Notes: generated by a model from the sequence alone, not told the origin. A DNA stretch of 64,000 nt from Croceicoccus naphthovorans (GCF_001028705.1 NZ_CP011770.1:1491501-1555500), one strand, 5' to 3'. Positions 9,256 to 16,957 are shown, counted from the stretch's first letter. Numbers and translations are program-made.

Positions 9256-9259
9256 TCCG

Positions 9260-9760
9260 GTGGTCGTGCCTGAAGCTGGCGTCAAGTACGGTCCGGCGAT
9301 GATCGTCGCGGTGCTTGGCGCGGTAAACCCCGTTTTCGCCGCGATCGCGTTCGGCATGGTTGCCGGGTGGCTGGCGCTGGCCGCGGTTCTTTACGACGAG
9401 GGCAAGACGTTGCCCGAGATCCGGCGCAAGCTGATCGTATCGCTGGGCGTTGGAAGCGTGGGATCGCTTTTCGCGATGTGGATGGTGCGCGTCACCAACG
9501 CCGACCCGCTGGTTGCCGCCATGATCGCCGCGAGCATCGCGTTCGGCGGCGTGCGGCTGATCAAGCGGCTGTTGAACCTTGGCGCCAAGGCCGTGGTCTG
9601 GGCCGCCGAACACGCGATGAGCGATGTGGCGGCGGCGCGGCGGCGCGAGATGAGCGATCAGGCGCAGGTCGACGCGCTGATGGCCGATCACACGGTTTAC
9701 CCGGTGGACGGGACGAAGCCGCCCGAGGCGGTGCTGACGGACGACAAGTCCGAGGATTGA
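9260..9760 (+). CDS. Putative holin-like membrane protein
   Basis: A protein of about 166 residues with three hydrophobic segments in its first ~100 residues and a charged C-terminal tail (Ala-Ala-Arg-Arg-Arg-Glu-Met-Ser-Asp-Gln). Three helices plus a hydrophilic tail match a class I holin in outline. The start is uncertain: GTG at 9260 lies 5 bp after the upstream stop, and ATG at 9299 is the alternative. A clear intrinsic terminator follows immediately, so this gene ends the first lysis transcript segment. Confidence 0.6.
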   Translation: MVVPEAGVKYGPAMIVAVLGAVNPVFAAIAFGMVAGWLALAAVLYDEGKTLPEIRRKLIVSLGVGSVGSLFAMWMVRVTNADPLVAAMIAASIAFGGVRLIKRLLNLGAKAVVWAAEHAMSDVAAARRREMSDQAQVDALMADHTVYPVDGTKPPEAVLTDDKSED

Positions 9761-9764
9761 TCAG

Positions 9765-9786
9765 CCCGCCATATGGCGGGTTTTTT
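9765..9786 (+). terminator. Intrinsic terminator before the endolysin gene
   Basis: A short perfect hairpin, CCCGCC-ATAT-GGCGGG (9765-9780), is followed by six T residues. It sits 4 bp after the holin-like gene stop and 16 bp before the endolysin start, so part of the transcripts would stop ahead of the endolysin. Confidence 0.85.
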
Positions 9787-9801
9787 CGTGGAGAACTGAG
9801 A

Positions 9802-10362
9802 ATGACCGAAGCACGGCTTTCGGAGCGTACCCTGCTGGAAATCGCAGATCACGAAGGGGTGGTGCTGGAAGCATACCTCGACAGCGTTGGCGTGTGGACG
9901 TGGGGCATCGGCGTGACCGACGATAGCGGGCACAAGGTGGGCCGCTATGTCGACAATCCTTCGACGCTGGAACGGGCGCTGGAAGTCTATGAATGGCTGT
10001 TGCGCACGAAGTATCAGCCTGACGTGCTTGCCGCCTTCAAGGGAATCGCTCTGAAGGAACACCAGCTGGCCGCTGCCCTGTCGTTCCACTGGAATACCGG
10101 CGCTATCCGCGAGGCGCATTGGGTCCAGTTGTTCTGCAAGGGCGACGTTGCCGGTGCTCGCAAGGCTATCATGAACTGGTCGACCCCCCGCGAGATCATC
10201 GGGCGGCGCAAGTGCGAGCGCGACCTGTTCTTCGATGGGCGCTGGTCGAGCGATGGCGACGTGCTGGTCTATCAGGTGCGCAAGCCCGGTTATCAGCCGG
10301 TTAAGCCGAAGCCGATGGATCTGCGGCTTGCCGTGCGCGGTGCGTTGGAGCGGGCGGCGTGA
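9802..10362 (+). CDS. Phage endolysin, GH24 lysozyme
   Basis: A 186-residue T4-type (GH24) muramidase. The catalytic triad is in place with the T4 spacing: Glu18 (His-Glu-Gly), Asp27 and Thr33 in Trp-Thr-Trp-Gly-Ile-Gly-Val. The motif Ala-Ala-Leu-Ser-Phe-His-Trp-Asn-Thr-Gly near residue 95 is family-typical. It cleaves the glycan backbone of peptidoglycan at the end of the lytic cycle. No signal peptide or SAR helix is visible at the N-terminus, so it should need a holin for release. The stop overlaps the next gene as GTGA. Confidence 0.92.
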   Translation: MTEARLSERTLLEIADHEGVVLEAYLDSVGVWTWGIGVTDDSGHKVGRYVDNPSTLERALEVYEWLLRTKYQPDVLAAFKGIALKEHQLAAALSFHWNTGAIREAHWVQLFCKGDVAGARKAIMNWSTPREIIGRRKCERDLFFDGRWSSDGDVLVYQVRKPGYQPVKPKPMDLRLAVRGALERAA

Positions 10363-10616
10363 CCTGGCTGTCCCGCCAACTGATCCGGTTCCTGCTGGCT
10401 CTTGTCGTACTCGCCCTGTTCGGCGGGGCGGTAATCGTCATGAGCTTTTTCGTGGTGCCGGAGCAGAACCGCGAAGTGGTGGTGCAGCTGATCGGCGGCA
10501 TCAACTCGCTCGCGGGCATGGTGATCGGTTTCTACTTCGGCCGTGCCGACAATCCCAACGAAGTGAAAGTGACCAACGATCCGGCGCATCCCGTGCCGGT
10601 CGACCAAGGAGAATGA
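10359..10616 (+). CDS. Small two-helix membrane protein (holin-like)
   Basis: An 85-residue protein starting at the GTG that overlaps the endolysin stop. It has two hydrophobic segments, roughly residues 8-33 and 44-63, and a hydrophilic acidic tail. Direct coupling to the endolysin and two-helix topology make it a good candidate for the holin (class II outline). The family is not recognised by sequence. Confidence 0.6.
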   Translation: MTWLSRQLIRFLLALVVLALFGGAVIVMSFFVVPEQNREVVVQLIGGINSLAGMVIGFYFGRADNPNEVKVTNDPAHPVPVDQGE

Positions 10617-10617
10617 G

Positions 10618-10998
10618 GTGAGCGCCCACTTTGATGTGAGAAAGGATTCTGATGTCATTCGGCGTGCGTCTCGCGCCTTTGTCGATCAGTTTCTCGACGA
10701 TGTGATGCCGGACCTGCGGTTGGCTGCGCGCGGCTGTGGCTATGCCCTTGCCCTGCATGGATCGATGGCGCGCGACATCGACCTGATAGCGATCCCTTGG
10801 TCCGAACGCGCGGACGATCCCGATTTCCTGCTGAACCGACTGTGCGGCGTCCTCTCCGGCAAGGTTGGCAGGGCGCTCTGCGAAAAGGCTTGGACCGACA
10901 AGCCGCACGGTCGCCGCGCAAACACCATCATCCTGCCCGGCATGTGCCCTGAGATTGATTTCAGCGTCATGCCACGAATTGAAAGCAAAGGAGAATGA
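10618..10998 (+). CDS. Nucleotidyltransferase-fold-like small phage protein
   Basis: A 126-residue protein starting at GTG 1 bp after the upstream stop. The stretch Ala-Leu-His-Gly-Ser-Met-Ala-Arg-Asp-Ile-Asp-Leu-Ile-Ala (about residues 44-57) resembles the Gly-Ser-x(n)-Asp-x-Asp signature of the polymerase-beta nucleotidyltransferase fold, and Glu-Ile-Asp-Phe-Ser near residue 115 could supply the third carboxylate. No other domain is present. Substrate and role are unknown. It is translationally coupled to the next gene (ATGA) in the middle of the lysis cassette. Confidence 0.55.
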   Translation: MSAHFDVRKDSDVIRRASRAFVDQFLDDVMPDLRLAARGCGYALALHGSMARDIDLIAIPWSERADDPDFLLNRLCGVLSGKVGRALCEKAWTDKPHGRRANTIILPGMCPEIDFSVMPRIESKGE

Positions 10999-11468
10999 AG
11001 ATGCTCTTGTTGATGTTGCTCATCGCCGCCTTGGCGGTGTTCCTGTATCCAATTTTCGCACGTCATCATGGCTGGCTGTCGGCTTCCTTGCCTTTGCCGC
11101 GACGACGACCCGCGCTGGCATTCGCGGCGGCATTGCTGACGGTGCCGATGCTGACGGCGTGCGAGACGATTCCCGCATCCCCCGGTTCTGCCGCCGATAC
11201 CACGGTGCTGGACGAACAGGCCGCCTATGGCGTCGAACTGGCCTATGCCGCAGCCCGAACCGCCGCAGAGGTCGGCGTGAAAGCCGGGTTCATCAAGGGC
11301 GAGACGGCGGTGAAAGTCGCGTCTGCCGACCAGAAGGCCTACGCCGCCGTCCTGTTGGCGCGGGCCGCTTACGACACTGGCAACGCCGATACCTACGAAA
11401 CCGCCCTGATCGATGCGCGTGCGGCGATTGCCGCCTTGCTGACGCTTGCCAATGGAGACCCGGCATGA
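10995..11468 (+). CDS. Membrane-anchored, lipobox-containing protein of the lysis cassette
   Basis: A 157-residue protein with an N-terminal hydrophobic segment (residues 3-22), a short basic loop, then a second hydrophobic stretch ending in Leu-Thr-Ala-Cys (Cys about residue 56), which resembles a lipobox. If translation began at an internal start, that Cys would be a lipoprotein processing site. The remainder is Ala-rich and helical. A good Shine-Dalgarno (AAAGGAG) lies just before the ATG at 10995. No family is recognised; an accessory lysis or envelope role is inferred from context. Confidence 0.55.
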   Translation: MKMLLLMLLIAALAVFLYPIFARHHGWLSASLPLPRRRPALAFAAALLTVPMLTACETIPASPGSAADTTVLDEQAAYGVELAYAAARTAAEVGVKAGFIKGETAVKVASADQKAYAAVLLARAAYDTGNADTYETALIDARAAIAALLTLANGDPA

Positions 11469-11692
11469 AGTTCACAGTCGAAGACCTGATCCGCCTGCTG
11501 ATGATGGTCGGTCCGATCATCGCCCAGACGAAGGAATTCATCGAGCGATTCGAGCTGCTGATCAGCGCGCAGGGTCCGGAAGACCAGGCGAAACTGCGTG
11601 AAGCGCGCGAAGTGCTGATCGTCGAGAACGACGCGGGCCACGACCGTCTGCAAGCTATGCTGGCCGAAGCGGCGGACACCGGCGGGGAATGA
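11465..11692 (+). CDS. Small helical phage protein, unknown function
   Basis: A 75-residue protein with an amphipathic N-terminal segment (Ile-Arg-Leu-Leu-Met-Met-Val-Gly-Pro-Ile-Ile) and a charged, probably coiled-coil remainder. Start and stop are both ATGA overlaps with the neighbouring genes, so it is an integral member of the lysis operon. I do not recognise a family. Confidence 0.55.
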   Translation: MKFTVEDLIRLLMMVGPIIAQTKEFIERFELLISAQGPEDQAKLREAREVLIVENDAGHDRLQAMLAEAADTGGE

Positions 11693-12009
11693 TCCGCGCG
11701 GGGTTGATCCTTGCCGCCATCGTGCTCGCCCTTGTCGGGGCGCTCTGGGCAACCGGGCACCTCGACGTGGGCGGGCGCAAGGCCAGCGAGGCGGAGATCG
11801 CGACCGGTCAGGCCGATGCCGCGATCAAAAGCGGCGCGGATGCCGCGAACACGTCGGCGGACAACGAGCGTGCCGACGCCCAGACGGACAAGGACGTCGA
11901 AGATGCGAAGACCAAGATCGATGCGGCTTCTGCTCGCCGCGACCCTGTCGGTTCCGGCCGCGCTGCTCGCGACGGGCTGTGTCGGGCTGACCCCGATTAT
12001 TGCGAGTGA
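11689..12009 (+). CDS. Probable i-spanin (Rz-like)
   Basis: A 106-residue protein with one N-terminal transmembrane helix (about residues 4-22) followed by a periplasmic, charged, helical stretch rich in Ala, Asp and Lys. This type II membrane topology plus periplasmic coiled coil is the i-spanin pattern. The decisive evidence is the second frame starting inside it at 11921, which encodes a lipobox protein, the usual partner. Spanins join inner and outer membranes at the last step of phage lysis. Confidence 0.68.
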   Translation: MIRAGLILAAIVLALVGALWATGHLDVGGRKASEAEIATGQADAAIKSGADAANTSADNERADAQTDKDVEDAKTKIDAASARRDPVGSGRAARDGLCRADPDYCE

Positions 12010-12313
12010 CACCGGCTGTTCGGCGCTGGTGGCCGATAGCCTGATCGCGCCGGTTCCGGGCACGAAGGCGCCGGAAAAGGTGGAGTACCCGGACGAGGTG
12101 ATCTTTGCAGGGTCGCCGCTGGACTATGCCAATGCCATGATCGATGCTCTGATCCTCGACAAAGCCGGGTGGGAGAAGTTCGGCGTTGAACAGACCGGGC
12201 AGTTGAAGAAGGCCAACCGCGACAAGGCGGACATCGTCAAGACGGTGGGCGACTGCGAAGCGCGGGACCGGGCGGCGGTGCGCAATGCGCAGCCGCGGTT
12301 CAAGATTTTCTGA
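11921..12313 (+). CDS. Probable o-spanin lipoprotein (Rz1-like), overlapping the i-spanin gene
   Basis: A 130-residue protein whose first 90 nucleotides lie inside the preceding gene in another frame. The signal peptide MRLLLAATLSVPAALLATGC has a lipobox Leu-Ala-Thr-Gly-Cys, with Cys at residue 20. Overlap of a small lipoprotein frame with an Rz-like gene is the hallmark of spanin pairs. At 130 residues it is longer than lambda Rz1, and only partly rather than fully embedded. An in-frame extension upstream to 11711 lacks a signal sequence and was not used. Confidence 0.68.
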   Translation: MRLLLAATLSVPAALLATGCVGLTPIIASDTGCSALVADSLIAPVPGTKAPEKVEYPDEVIFAGSPLDYANAMIDALILDKAGWEKFGVEQTGQLKKANRDKADIVKTVGDCEARDRAAVRNAQPRFKIF

Positions 12314-12324
12314 ACACGTCCGCA

Positions 12325-12439
12325 CGGCCATAGGCCGGAGCGGGGGTGCCGTGCGCTAACACGGCAACCGACGAGTGAACCCTCGTCACGCGCGGCAGGC
12401 CTTGCCGCTAACGCCCCGCGCCCGTGCACCGGGCGGGGC
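12325..12439. other. Tandem array of five short hairpins, untranslated region of the prophage
   Basis: The 147-bp gap between the o-spanin and the methylase contains five successive inverted repeats: 12325-12337 (CGGCC/GGCCG), 12347-12366 (TGCCGTG/CACGGCA), 12370-12387 (GACGAG/CTCGTC), 12392-12408 (GCGGCA/TGCCGC) and 12413-12439 (GCCCCGC/GCGGGGC). None is followed by a T-tract. The hexamer GCTAAC occurs at 12355-12360, in the second hairpin, and again between the fourth and fifth. This may be a structured RNA, a packaging or recombination site, or a leader for the methylase gene. Confidence 0.55.
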
Positions 12440-12460
12440 CGTCCTAAGGTAAAAATCGAG

Positions 12461-13267
12461 ATGGAGCTACTGCCCGAACGTTGTAATCCCGTCCGTCCGG
12501 CCGCGCCCTATATCGGCGGCAAGAAAAATCTGGCCAAGCGGCTTGCGCGGATGATCGATGCGCATCCGTGCGGGACCTATGCCGAGCCGTTCGTTGGCAT
12601 GGGCGGAGTCTTCCTGCGCCGGACCCGTCGGGCCGAGGCGGAGATCATTAACGATATCAGCGAAGATGTGGCCACGTTCTTCCGGATCCTGCAGCGCCAC
12701 TACATCGCATTCATGGATATGCTGCGCTTCCAGTTGACGACGCGAAGTGGATTCGAGCGGCTGTTAAAAGTCGATCCGTCCACACTGACCGATCTGGAGC
12801 GTGCGGCGCGGTTCCTCTATCTCCAGCGACTGGCGTTCGGTGGGAAAGTCAGCGGGCGCAGCTTCGGCGTTATGGTCGAGCGTCCGGCGAGGTTCGACGT
12901 GACCAAGCTGGCATCGCAGCTGGAAGAGCTGCACGAACGATTGGCGAGCGTGGTGATCGAACGACTGCCGTTCGCGGAGTTCATCGCGCGGTACGACAGC
13001 GCCGGCACGCTGTTCTATCTGGATCCGCCTTATTTCGGTTCGGAGACAGACTACGGCAAAGACGTCTTCTCGCGCGATGACTTCGCAGTACTCGCCGATC
13101 GGCTTGCGTCGATCGAGGGGCGCTTCATTCTTTCCATCAACGATGCGCCACAGGTTCGCGAGATCTTCGCCGCCTTCCCGTTCGACGTGGTCGAGACGAC
13201 CTATACGATCAGTCAGGGCGATGCGCAGAAAGTGGGCGAGTTGATCATCCGAAGCCCCGATGGATGA
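12461..13267 (+). CDS. Phage Dam-type DNA adenine N6-methyltransferase (D12 class)
   Basis: A 268-residue class D12 methyltransferase. SAM-binding motif I is Glu-Pro-Phe-Val-Gly-Met-Gly-Gly (residues 42-49), preceded by Pro-Tyr-Ile-Gly-Gly-Lys-Lys (16-22). The catalytic motif is Asp-Pro-Pro-Tyr at 188-191. It transfers a methyl group to adenine N6 in a short target sequence that cannot be read from the protein. Without a restriction partner nearby, a role in protecting phage DNA or in regulation is likely. Length is normal for the family. Confidence 0.92.
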   Translation: MELLPERCNPVRPAAPYIGGKKNLAKRLARMIDAHPCGTYAEPFVGMGGVFLRRTRRAEAEIINDISEDVATFFRILQRHYIAFMDMLRFQLTTRSGFERLLKVDPSTLTDLERAARFLYLQRLAFGGKVSGRSFGVMVERPARFDVTKLASQLEELHERLASVVIERLPFAEFIARYDSAGTLFYLDPPYFGSETDYGKDVFSRDDFAVLADRLASIEGRFILSINDAPQVREIFAAFPFDVVETTYTISQGDAQKVGELIIRSPDG

Positions 13268-13294
13268 TCCTGATGCCTTGCCGATGTTCCGTGA

Positions 13295-13543
13295 ATGTTC
13301 CATCTGCGACGCATGGGCCGGATATCACTGGATTCGATCAGCGACTTCGCGCGGCGGGGCTATGACGTCAAAGTGACGTGCATGGCCTGCCGCAACGTGA
13401 CGGTCTGGAATGCGCTTCAGCTGATGCTGGAACTGCACAAGCGGCGGCGATCATTGCAGGTCGATGCGGCGGAGCGGAGTATGGTGTGCCGGAACTGCGG
13501 CGCAAAGGACGCTGCGATTATGCCGGTGGAAACAAGCATTTAG
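13295..13543 (+). CDS. Small zinc-ribbon protein, prophage right end
   Basis: An 82-residue protein with two CxxC knuckles: Cys-Met-Ala-Cys near residues 30-33 and Cys-Arg-Asn-Cys near residues 68-71. This is a standard treble-clef or zinc-ribbon spacing. The motif Arg-Arg-Gly-Tyr-Asp-Val-Lys-Val-Thr precedes the first knuckle. The start could also be the Met at 13313. Function is unknown; nucleic-acid binding is a reasonable guess for this fold. It follows the methylase gene in the same direction and precedes a terminator. Confidence 0.6.
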   Translation: MFHLRRMGRISLDSISDFARRGYDVKVTCMACRNVTVWNALQLMLELHKRRRSLQVDAAERSMVCRNCGAKDAAIMPVETSI

Positions 13544-13615
13544 CTGCGCCTAGACCCTGATCCGCCGCAAGGTACGGTCAAGACCAGAGCGTTCCTCCGC
13601 TACCATTCCTTGATC

Positions 13616-13644
13616 CGGAAGCTTCCACTAGCTTCCGCATTTTT
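13616..13644 (+). terminator. Intrinsic terminator after the methylase/zinc-ribbon genes
   Basis: A perfect 8-bp stem, CGGAAGCT / AGCTTCCG, with a 6-nt loop (13616-13637) is followed by CATTTTTC. It closes the rightmost prophage transcription unit ahead of the integrase region. Confidence 0.75.
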
Positions 13645-13730
13645 CCAAAAATCGAAAGAAAAGCAGAGGGTTGCGGGTGATTCGCGTCCGCATGCGCCCA
13701 TGGTCTTCCACATGCAGCCAGATTTGGTGT

Positions 13731-13782
13731 GGGGGTATTTTGGGGGTATTTTCGCGGAGTATCGGAAAGGAGCGATACCCCC
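13731..13782. repeat. Tandem 11-bp direct repeat and inverted copy abutting the integrase start
   Basis: GGGGGTATTTT occurs twice in tandem (13731-13741 and 13742-13752). An inverted copy of its core, ATACCCCC, lies at 13775-13782 between the Shine-Dalgarno (AAAGGAG) and the ATG at 13784. The arrangement suits binding sites for the integrase arm domain or a translational operator that could sequester the start. It is a candidate part of the attachment region. Confidence 0.6.
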
Positions 13783-13783
13783 A

Positions 13784-15037
13784 ATGCCTCTCACGGAGAT
13801 TCAGGCCCGAAATTCCAAGCCACGCGAGCGCGCCTACAAGCTGGCCGACGGGGAGGGCCTCTTCCTGTTCGTCCAGCCGAACGGGTCAAAGTTGTGGCGG
13901 ATGAAGTACCGCTTCGCGGGCAAGGAGAAGTTGCTTTCGTTCGGCGCTTACCCAGAGCTCGGGATAGCTGCCGCGCGCGACAAGCGCACAGCCGCAAAGG
14001 CGTTGCTCGCTGAAGGCAAGGATCCAATGAGATCCAAGGGCGAAGTGATCTCGCAGGAGGGAGCCACCTTCTTCGAGATCGCAAAACGATGGCATGAAAA
14101 TCGAAAGAGCGCGTTGAATGCCGCGCACGCCGAACGCGTCTGGTCGCGCATGGAAAGAGACGTCTTTCCAGCCATCGGCGAGAAACTCGTGAATGAAATC
14201 TCGGCACCCGACGTCCTGGCAATGATCCGCAAGATCGAAGCAAGAGGCGCGCTCGATATTAGCCGGCGTGCGAAACAAGGGGTGGGGCAAGTCTTCCAGT
14301 TCGCAATCGCGTGTGGTCTGGCCTCGAACGATCCGACGACACATTTGCGCGGGGCTCTAAAGCCGCGACCAAGAGTGAAGCATATGAGCCGGCTGCCGCT
14401 CAGCGAGTTGCCCGCATTCATCGAGAAGCTGCATGCCTACCAGGAAGAGGGCGAACGACGGTCCGCGATCACCCGTGACGCAGTTCTCTTTGCGCTCCTG
14501 ACTTGGGTTCGAACCAAGGAACTGCGTTTCGCCGCCAAATCCGAGTTTGAAGACTTGGGCGGCAAATCACCTGTTTGGCGCATACCAGCCGAGCGAATGA
14601 AGATGGGACGAGAGCATTTGGTGCCCCTCTCGCAGCAGGCAACGCAGATCGCGAAATCTATGATAGCAGCAGCGCCTGGCGAGTTTCTCTTCCCGGGTAA
14701 TGGCCCAAACAAGCCGCTTTCAGAGAACACAATGATCTACGCGCTCTATCGCCTCGGATACCACAGTCGCCAAACCGTACACGGCTTCCGGGGCTTGGCG
14801 AGCACCTGGGCCAATGAGCAGTTGGTCGAGTTCGGCAAGCCGCCCATGTGGATCAGGAAATACCATGAGGATTGGGTCGAACTACAGCTCGCGCATTCGG
14901 AGAAAAACGACGTGCGTGGAGCTTACAATGCCGCTGAATACTTGGCTCCTCGGCGCCGGATGCTGCAGGACTGGGCTGACTATCTGAGCGGCGGGAAGGT
15001 GATCGACATCAAGAAGGCAGGGAAGCGCGCAGCCTGA
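13784..15037 (+). CDS. Tyrosine site-specific integrase, P4/DUF4102 type
   Basis: A 417-residue integrase. Residues 1-85 form the arm-type DNA-binding domain (DUF4102; Lys-Leu-Trp-Arg-Met-Lys-Tyr-Arg at about 36-43). The core-binding domain follows, then a catalytic domain with Arg243, His333-Gly-Phe-Arg336, His371 and the nucleophile Tyr381. The C-terminal motif Leu-Ala-His-Ser-Glu-Lys-Asn plus Ala-Tyr-Asn-Ala-Ala-Glu-Tyr is diagnostic for this group, which usually inserts elements at tRNA or tmRNA genes. The ATG at 13784 is chosen for its AAAGGAG site and domain start; the frame is open to 13610. It could serve the prophage on its left or the island on its right. Confidence 0.93.
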   Translation: MPLTEIQARNSKPRERAYKLADGEGLFLFVQPNGSKLWRMKYRFAGKEKLLSFGAYPELGIAAARDKRTAAKALLAEGKDPMRSKGEVISQEGATFFEIAKRWHENRKSALNAAHAERVWSRMERDVFPAIGEKLVNEISAPDVLAMIRKIEARGALDISRRAKQGVGQVFQFAIACGLASNDPTTHLRGALKPRPRVKHMSRLPLSELPAFIEKLHAYQEEGERRSAITRDAVLFALLTWVRTKELRFAAKSEFEDLGGKSPVWRIPAERMKMGREHLVPLSQQATQIAKSMIAAAPGEFLFPGNGPNKPLSENTMIYALYRLGYHSRQTVHGFRGLASTWANEQLVEFGKPPMWIRKYHEDWVELQLAHSEKNDVRGAYNAAEYLAPRRRMLQDWADYLSGGKVIDIKKAGKRAA

Positions 15038-15052
15038 TAATTATGGCTTCGA

Positions 15053-15250
15053 TCAGACCGGTCCAATCCAGTCTGCGCGCAAACGATCTCGACCTGCGAC
15101 AACCCCCTCGACAATCACCGCTGATCCGACGAATTCGCATTCGGGTTCTTCGCTCTCGATGATCCAGACGACTTCGTCTGTCGTGGTCAGGAACATCCCG
15201 CGTCTACCGCGGCTTAAAATTCCCGAGACGCGTATTCGACCCGCGCTCAC
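15053..15250 (-). CDS. DUF5818-like small beta protein
   Basis: A 65-residue protein that reads like a compact OB-type beta barrel: Gly-Ile-Leu-Ser-Arg-Gly at the start and Val-Ile-Val-Glu-Gly-Val-Val-Ala-Gly-Arg-Asp-Arg-Leu near the end. This resembles DUF5818 proteins, which in sphingomonad islands sit beside the same transglycosylase and toprim genes. It lies 12 bp downstream of the transglycosylase on the same strand, so they probably share a transcript. Function unknown. Confidence 0.55.
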   Translation of the reverse strand: MSAGRIRVSGILSRGRRGMFLTTTDEVVWIIESEEPECEFVGSAVIVEGVVAGRDRLRADWIGPV

Positions 15251-15262
15251 AACACCCCCCGT

Positions 15263-15922
15263 TTAAAAACGCCAATGGCGCAGCACTTCGCGCACATAGG
15301 CCGGCGTCTCGCCATTGCGAGGAATACCGCCTGCGCGCTCGACGGCACCTGGACCTGCGTTGTAGGCAGCGAGGGCTAGATGAACTACCCCGAACTTGTC
15401 CAGCATCTGGCGTAGGTATCGGGCCGCACCCAAGATGTTCGCCTTGGGATCGAAGCGATTTGAAACGCCAAGGTCCCGCGCTGTCCCTGGCATCAATTGC
15501 CCCAAACCTGCGGCCCCGGCCTTGCTGATGGCCATCGGATTATATCGTGATTCCGTCCATACAAGAGCGTCGAGAAGGCCGCTTGGTAGCGAGTATTGAG
15601 CCTCAGCAGCGTAAACATGAGGAAGGTAGCTTGCCCGACGGAATCCCGATGGCGCGCTGCCTTGGGGCTTTGGATATCGATAGGGCAGATAGTTTCGACC
15701 CGTATCGGTAGCCGGCGGCTCGGACGAGACCGTTGGAGGCTTTCTCCAAATGCCATGTTCGACGAGAAGGAAGCCATCAGTCCCTTCTGCAACGCGGAAG
15801 CCGTCGGTCGTCAACTCCGAGGCAACGGTCATCTGAGGGGGCTCCATCTCCTGCGCGTGAGCGGGGAGGACGGACCCAAGTCCTGTCGTTGCCCCTGCAA
15901 CTACTGCCCATTTCAGTCTCAT
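15263..15922 (-). CDS. Lytic transglycosylase (SLT domain), secreted
   Basis: A 219-residue protein with an N-terminal signal peptide ([16 protein letters not shown], cleavage likely after Ala-His-Ala) and a C-terminal SLT domain. The catalytic Glu is in [15 protein letters not shown] and Ala-Tyr-Asn-Ala-Gly-Pro-Gly are the standard downstream motifs. It cuts peptidoglycan glycan strands, as entry or conjugation-associated transglycosylases do. An upstream extension to 16060 was rejected because it puts the signal peptide in the interior. Confidence 0.88.
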   Translation of the reverse strand: MRLKWAVVAGATTGLGSVLPAHAQEMEPPQMTVASELTTDGFRVAEGTDGFLLVEHGIWRKPPTVSSEPPATDTGRNYLPYRYPKPQGSAPSGFRRASYLPHVYAAEAQYSLPSGLLDALVWTESRYNPMAISKAGAAGLGQLMPGTARDLGVSNRFDPKANILGAARYLRQMLDKFGVVHLALAAYNAGPGAVERAGGIPRNGETPAYVREVLRHWRF

Positions 15923-16048
15923 TCCCGAATCCTTTGGTGTCGAATCGGGAAAGAACATATATAGAACATCCGATGTAGGAAAATGAAACGTCAGCGACGC
16001 AGAGCGGAGGCTGCGCGGGTGGAGGCACGTTACGATGGAGATGCCCCC

Positions 16049-16957
16049 ATGCACCAACACCGATCATCCCAATTCCAAGGTCTGCAACTGGAAAACCGCG
16101 CGCGCAAGATAGTCGAGCAGCTGGGCGGTGCCTGGTCGCGTTCGCGCGGAATGTGCTGCTGCCCGGCCCACGACGATCGCACTCCTTCGCTAAGCATCAC
16201 ACTCGGAAAGCGCGCAATTCTTGTTCATTGCTTTGCCGGCTGCACGAACGAGGCGGTGATAGAAGCCATGGCCGGGCTCGGAATACGAATTGCGGACCTG
16301 TTCGATGGCACGAGTGGTCCGATCGTGGCCGAACCGCGCGAGGAAGTCGCCAATCGCAATGCGCTGAGGCTCTGGCGTGAGGCGTCGACCATCGCTGGCA
16401 GCCCCGCCGAGAAGTACCTCGTGTCCAGAGGCATCACGATTTCTTCGCCGGAGCTGCGTTTCCACCCGCATATGCCGCTGGGGCCAATGGGTGCTGTCCG
16501 GTTTCTACCCGCGATGGTGGCGGCTGTGCGCAATGATGCCGGAATTCTGGCGCTGCACCGCTCCTTCCTTGACCTCGACAAAACCAGCTTGGCTTCTTTC
16601 GATCAGCCCAGGCGTGCGTTAGGCAGCCCCGGTTCTGGGGCGGTGCGTTTCGCGTACCCGAATGGGGGACGCCTTGGCCTCGCAGAGGGAAACGAAACGG
16701 CCCTCTCAGCGATGCAAATGTTCAAGGTTCCCTGCTGGGCGACGCTAGGAAACGAACGCTTCGGCTTGGCCACAATCCCGGAATCGGTGCACCAGCTGTA
16801 TCTCTTTGTCGACAATGATGCGGGCGGGCACCTTGCTGAAGAGCGTGCGCGAGAGGCCTACGCTTGCGAAGGGCGGCTGATTGTCACCAGGCGTCCGGAG
16901 CTAACCGGCGACGACTGGAATGATGTGCTCATGCGCTCAGTCCGAGCTACGGTCTGA
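16049..16957 (+). CDS. CHC2-type zinc finger / toprim domain protein (primase-like, DUF7146-like)
   Basis: A 302-residue protein. Residues 36-65 form a CHC2-like zinc site (Cys-Cys-Cys-Pro-Ala-His then His-Cys-Phe-Ala-Gly-Cys). A toprim domain follows, with its Glu at 213 (Ala-Glu-Gly-Asn-Glu-Thr-Ala) and the Asp-Asn-Asp motif at 255-257 in Phe-Val-Asp-Asn-Asp-Ala-Gly-Gly. This resembles plasmid/ICE primase-like proteins. The Met at 16049 has a GGAG upstream and is preferred to 15983. It is divergent from the transglycosylase and followed by the large helicase, suggesting a DNA-processing pair. Confidence 0.85.
   Translation: MHQHRSSQFQGLQLENRARKIVEQLGGAWSRSRGMCCCPAHDDRTPSLSITLGKRAILVHCFAGCTNEAVIEAMAGLGIRIADLFDGTSGPIVAEPREEVANRNALRLWREASTIAGSPAEKYLVSRGITISSPELRFHPHMPLGPMGAVRFLPAMVAAVRNDAGILALHRSFLDLDKTSLASFDQPRRALGSPGSGAVRFAYPNGGRLGLAEGNETALSAMQMFKVPCWATLGNERFGLATIPESVHQLYLFVDNDAGGHLAEERAREAYACEGRLIVTRRPELTGDDWNDVLMRSVRATV

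Noticed and set aside
13260..13376. A 38-residue frame overlapping the Dam stop, with a Cys-Ser-Ile-Cys motif
   Set aside because: It overlaps the better supported zinc-ribbon gene in another frame and contains only one CxxC; coupling alone is weak evidence.
106..13543. Whole region as a gene transfer agent
   Set aside because: Only the four distal tail genes match; fibres, spanins, methylase and cargo genes are phage features, and the tail-tip protein lacks the GTA-specific domain.
13570..13600. GACCAGAGC at 13581-13589 repeated near 32048 as a possible attL/attR pair
   Set aside because: Only nine bases match and the flanks diverge; this is too short to claim attachment sites.
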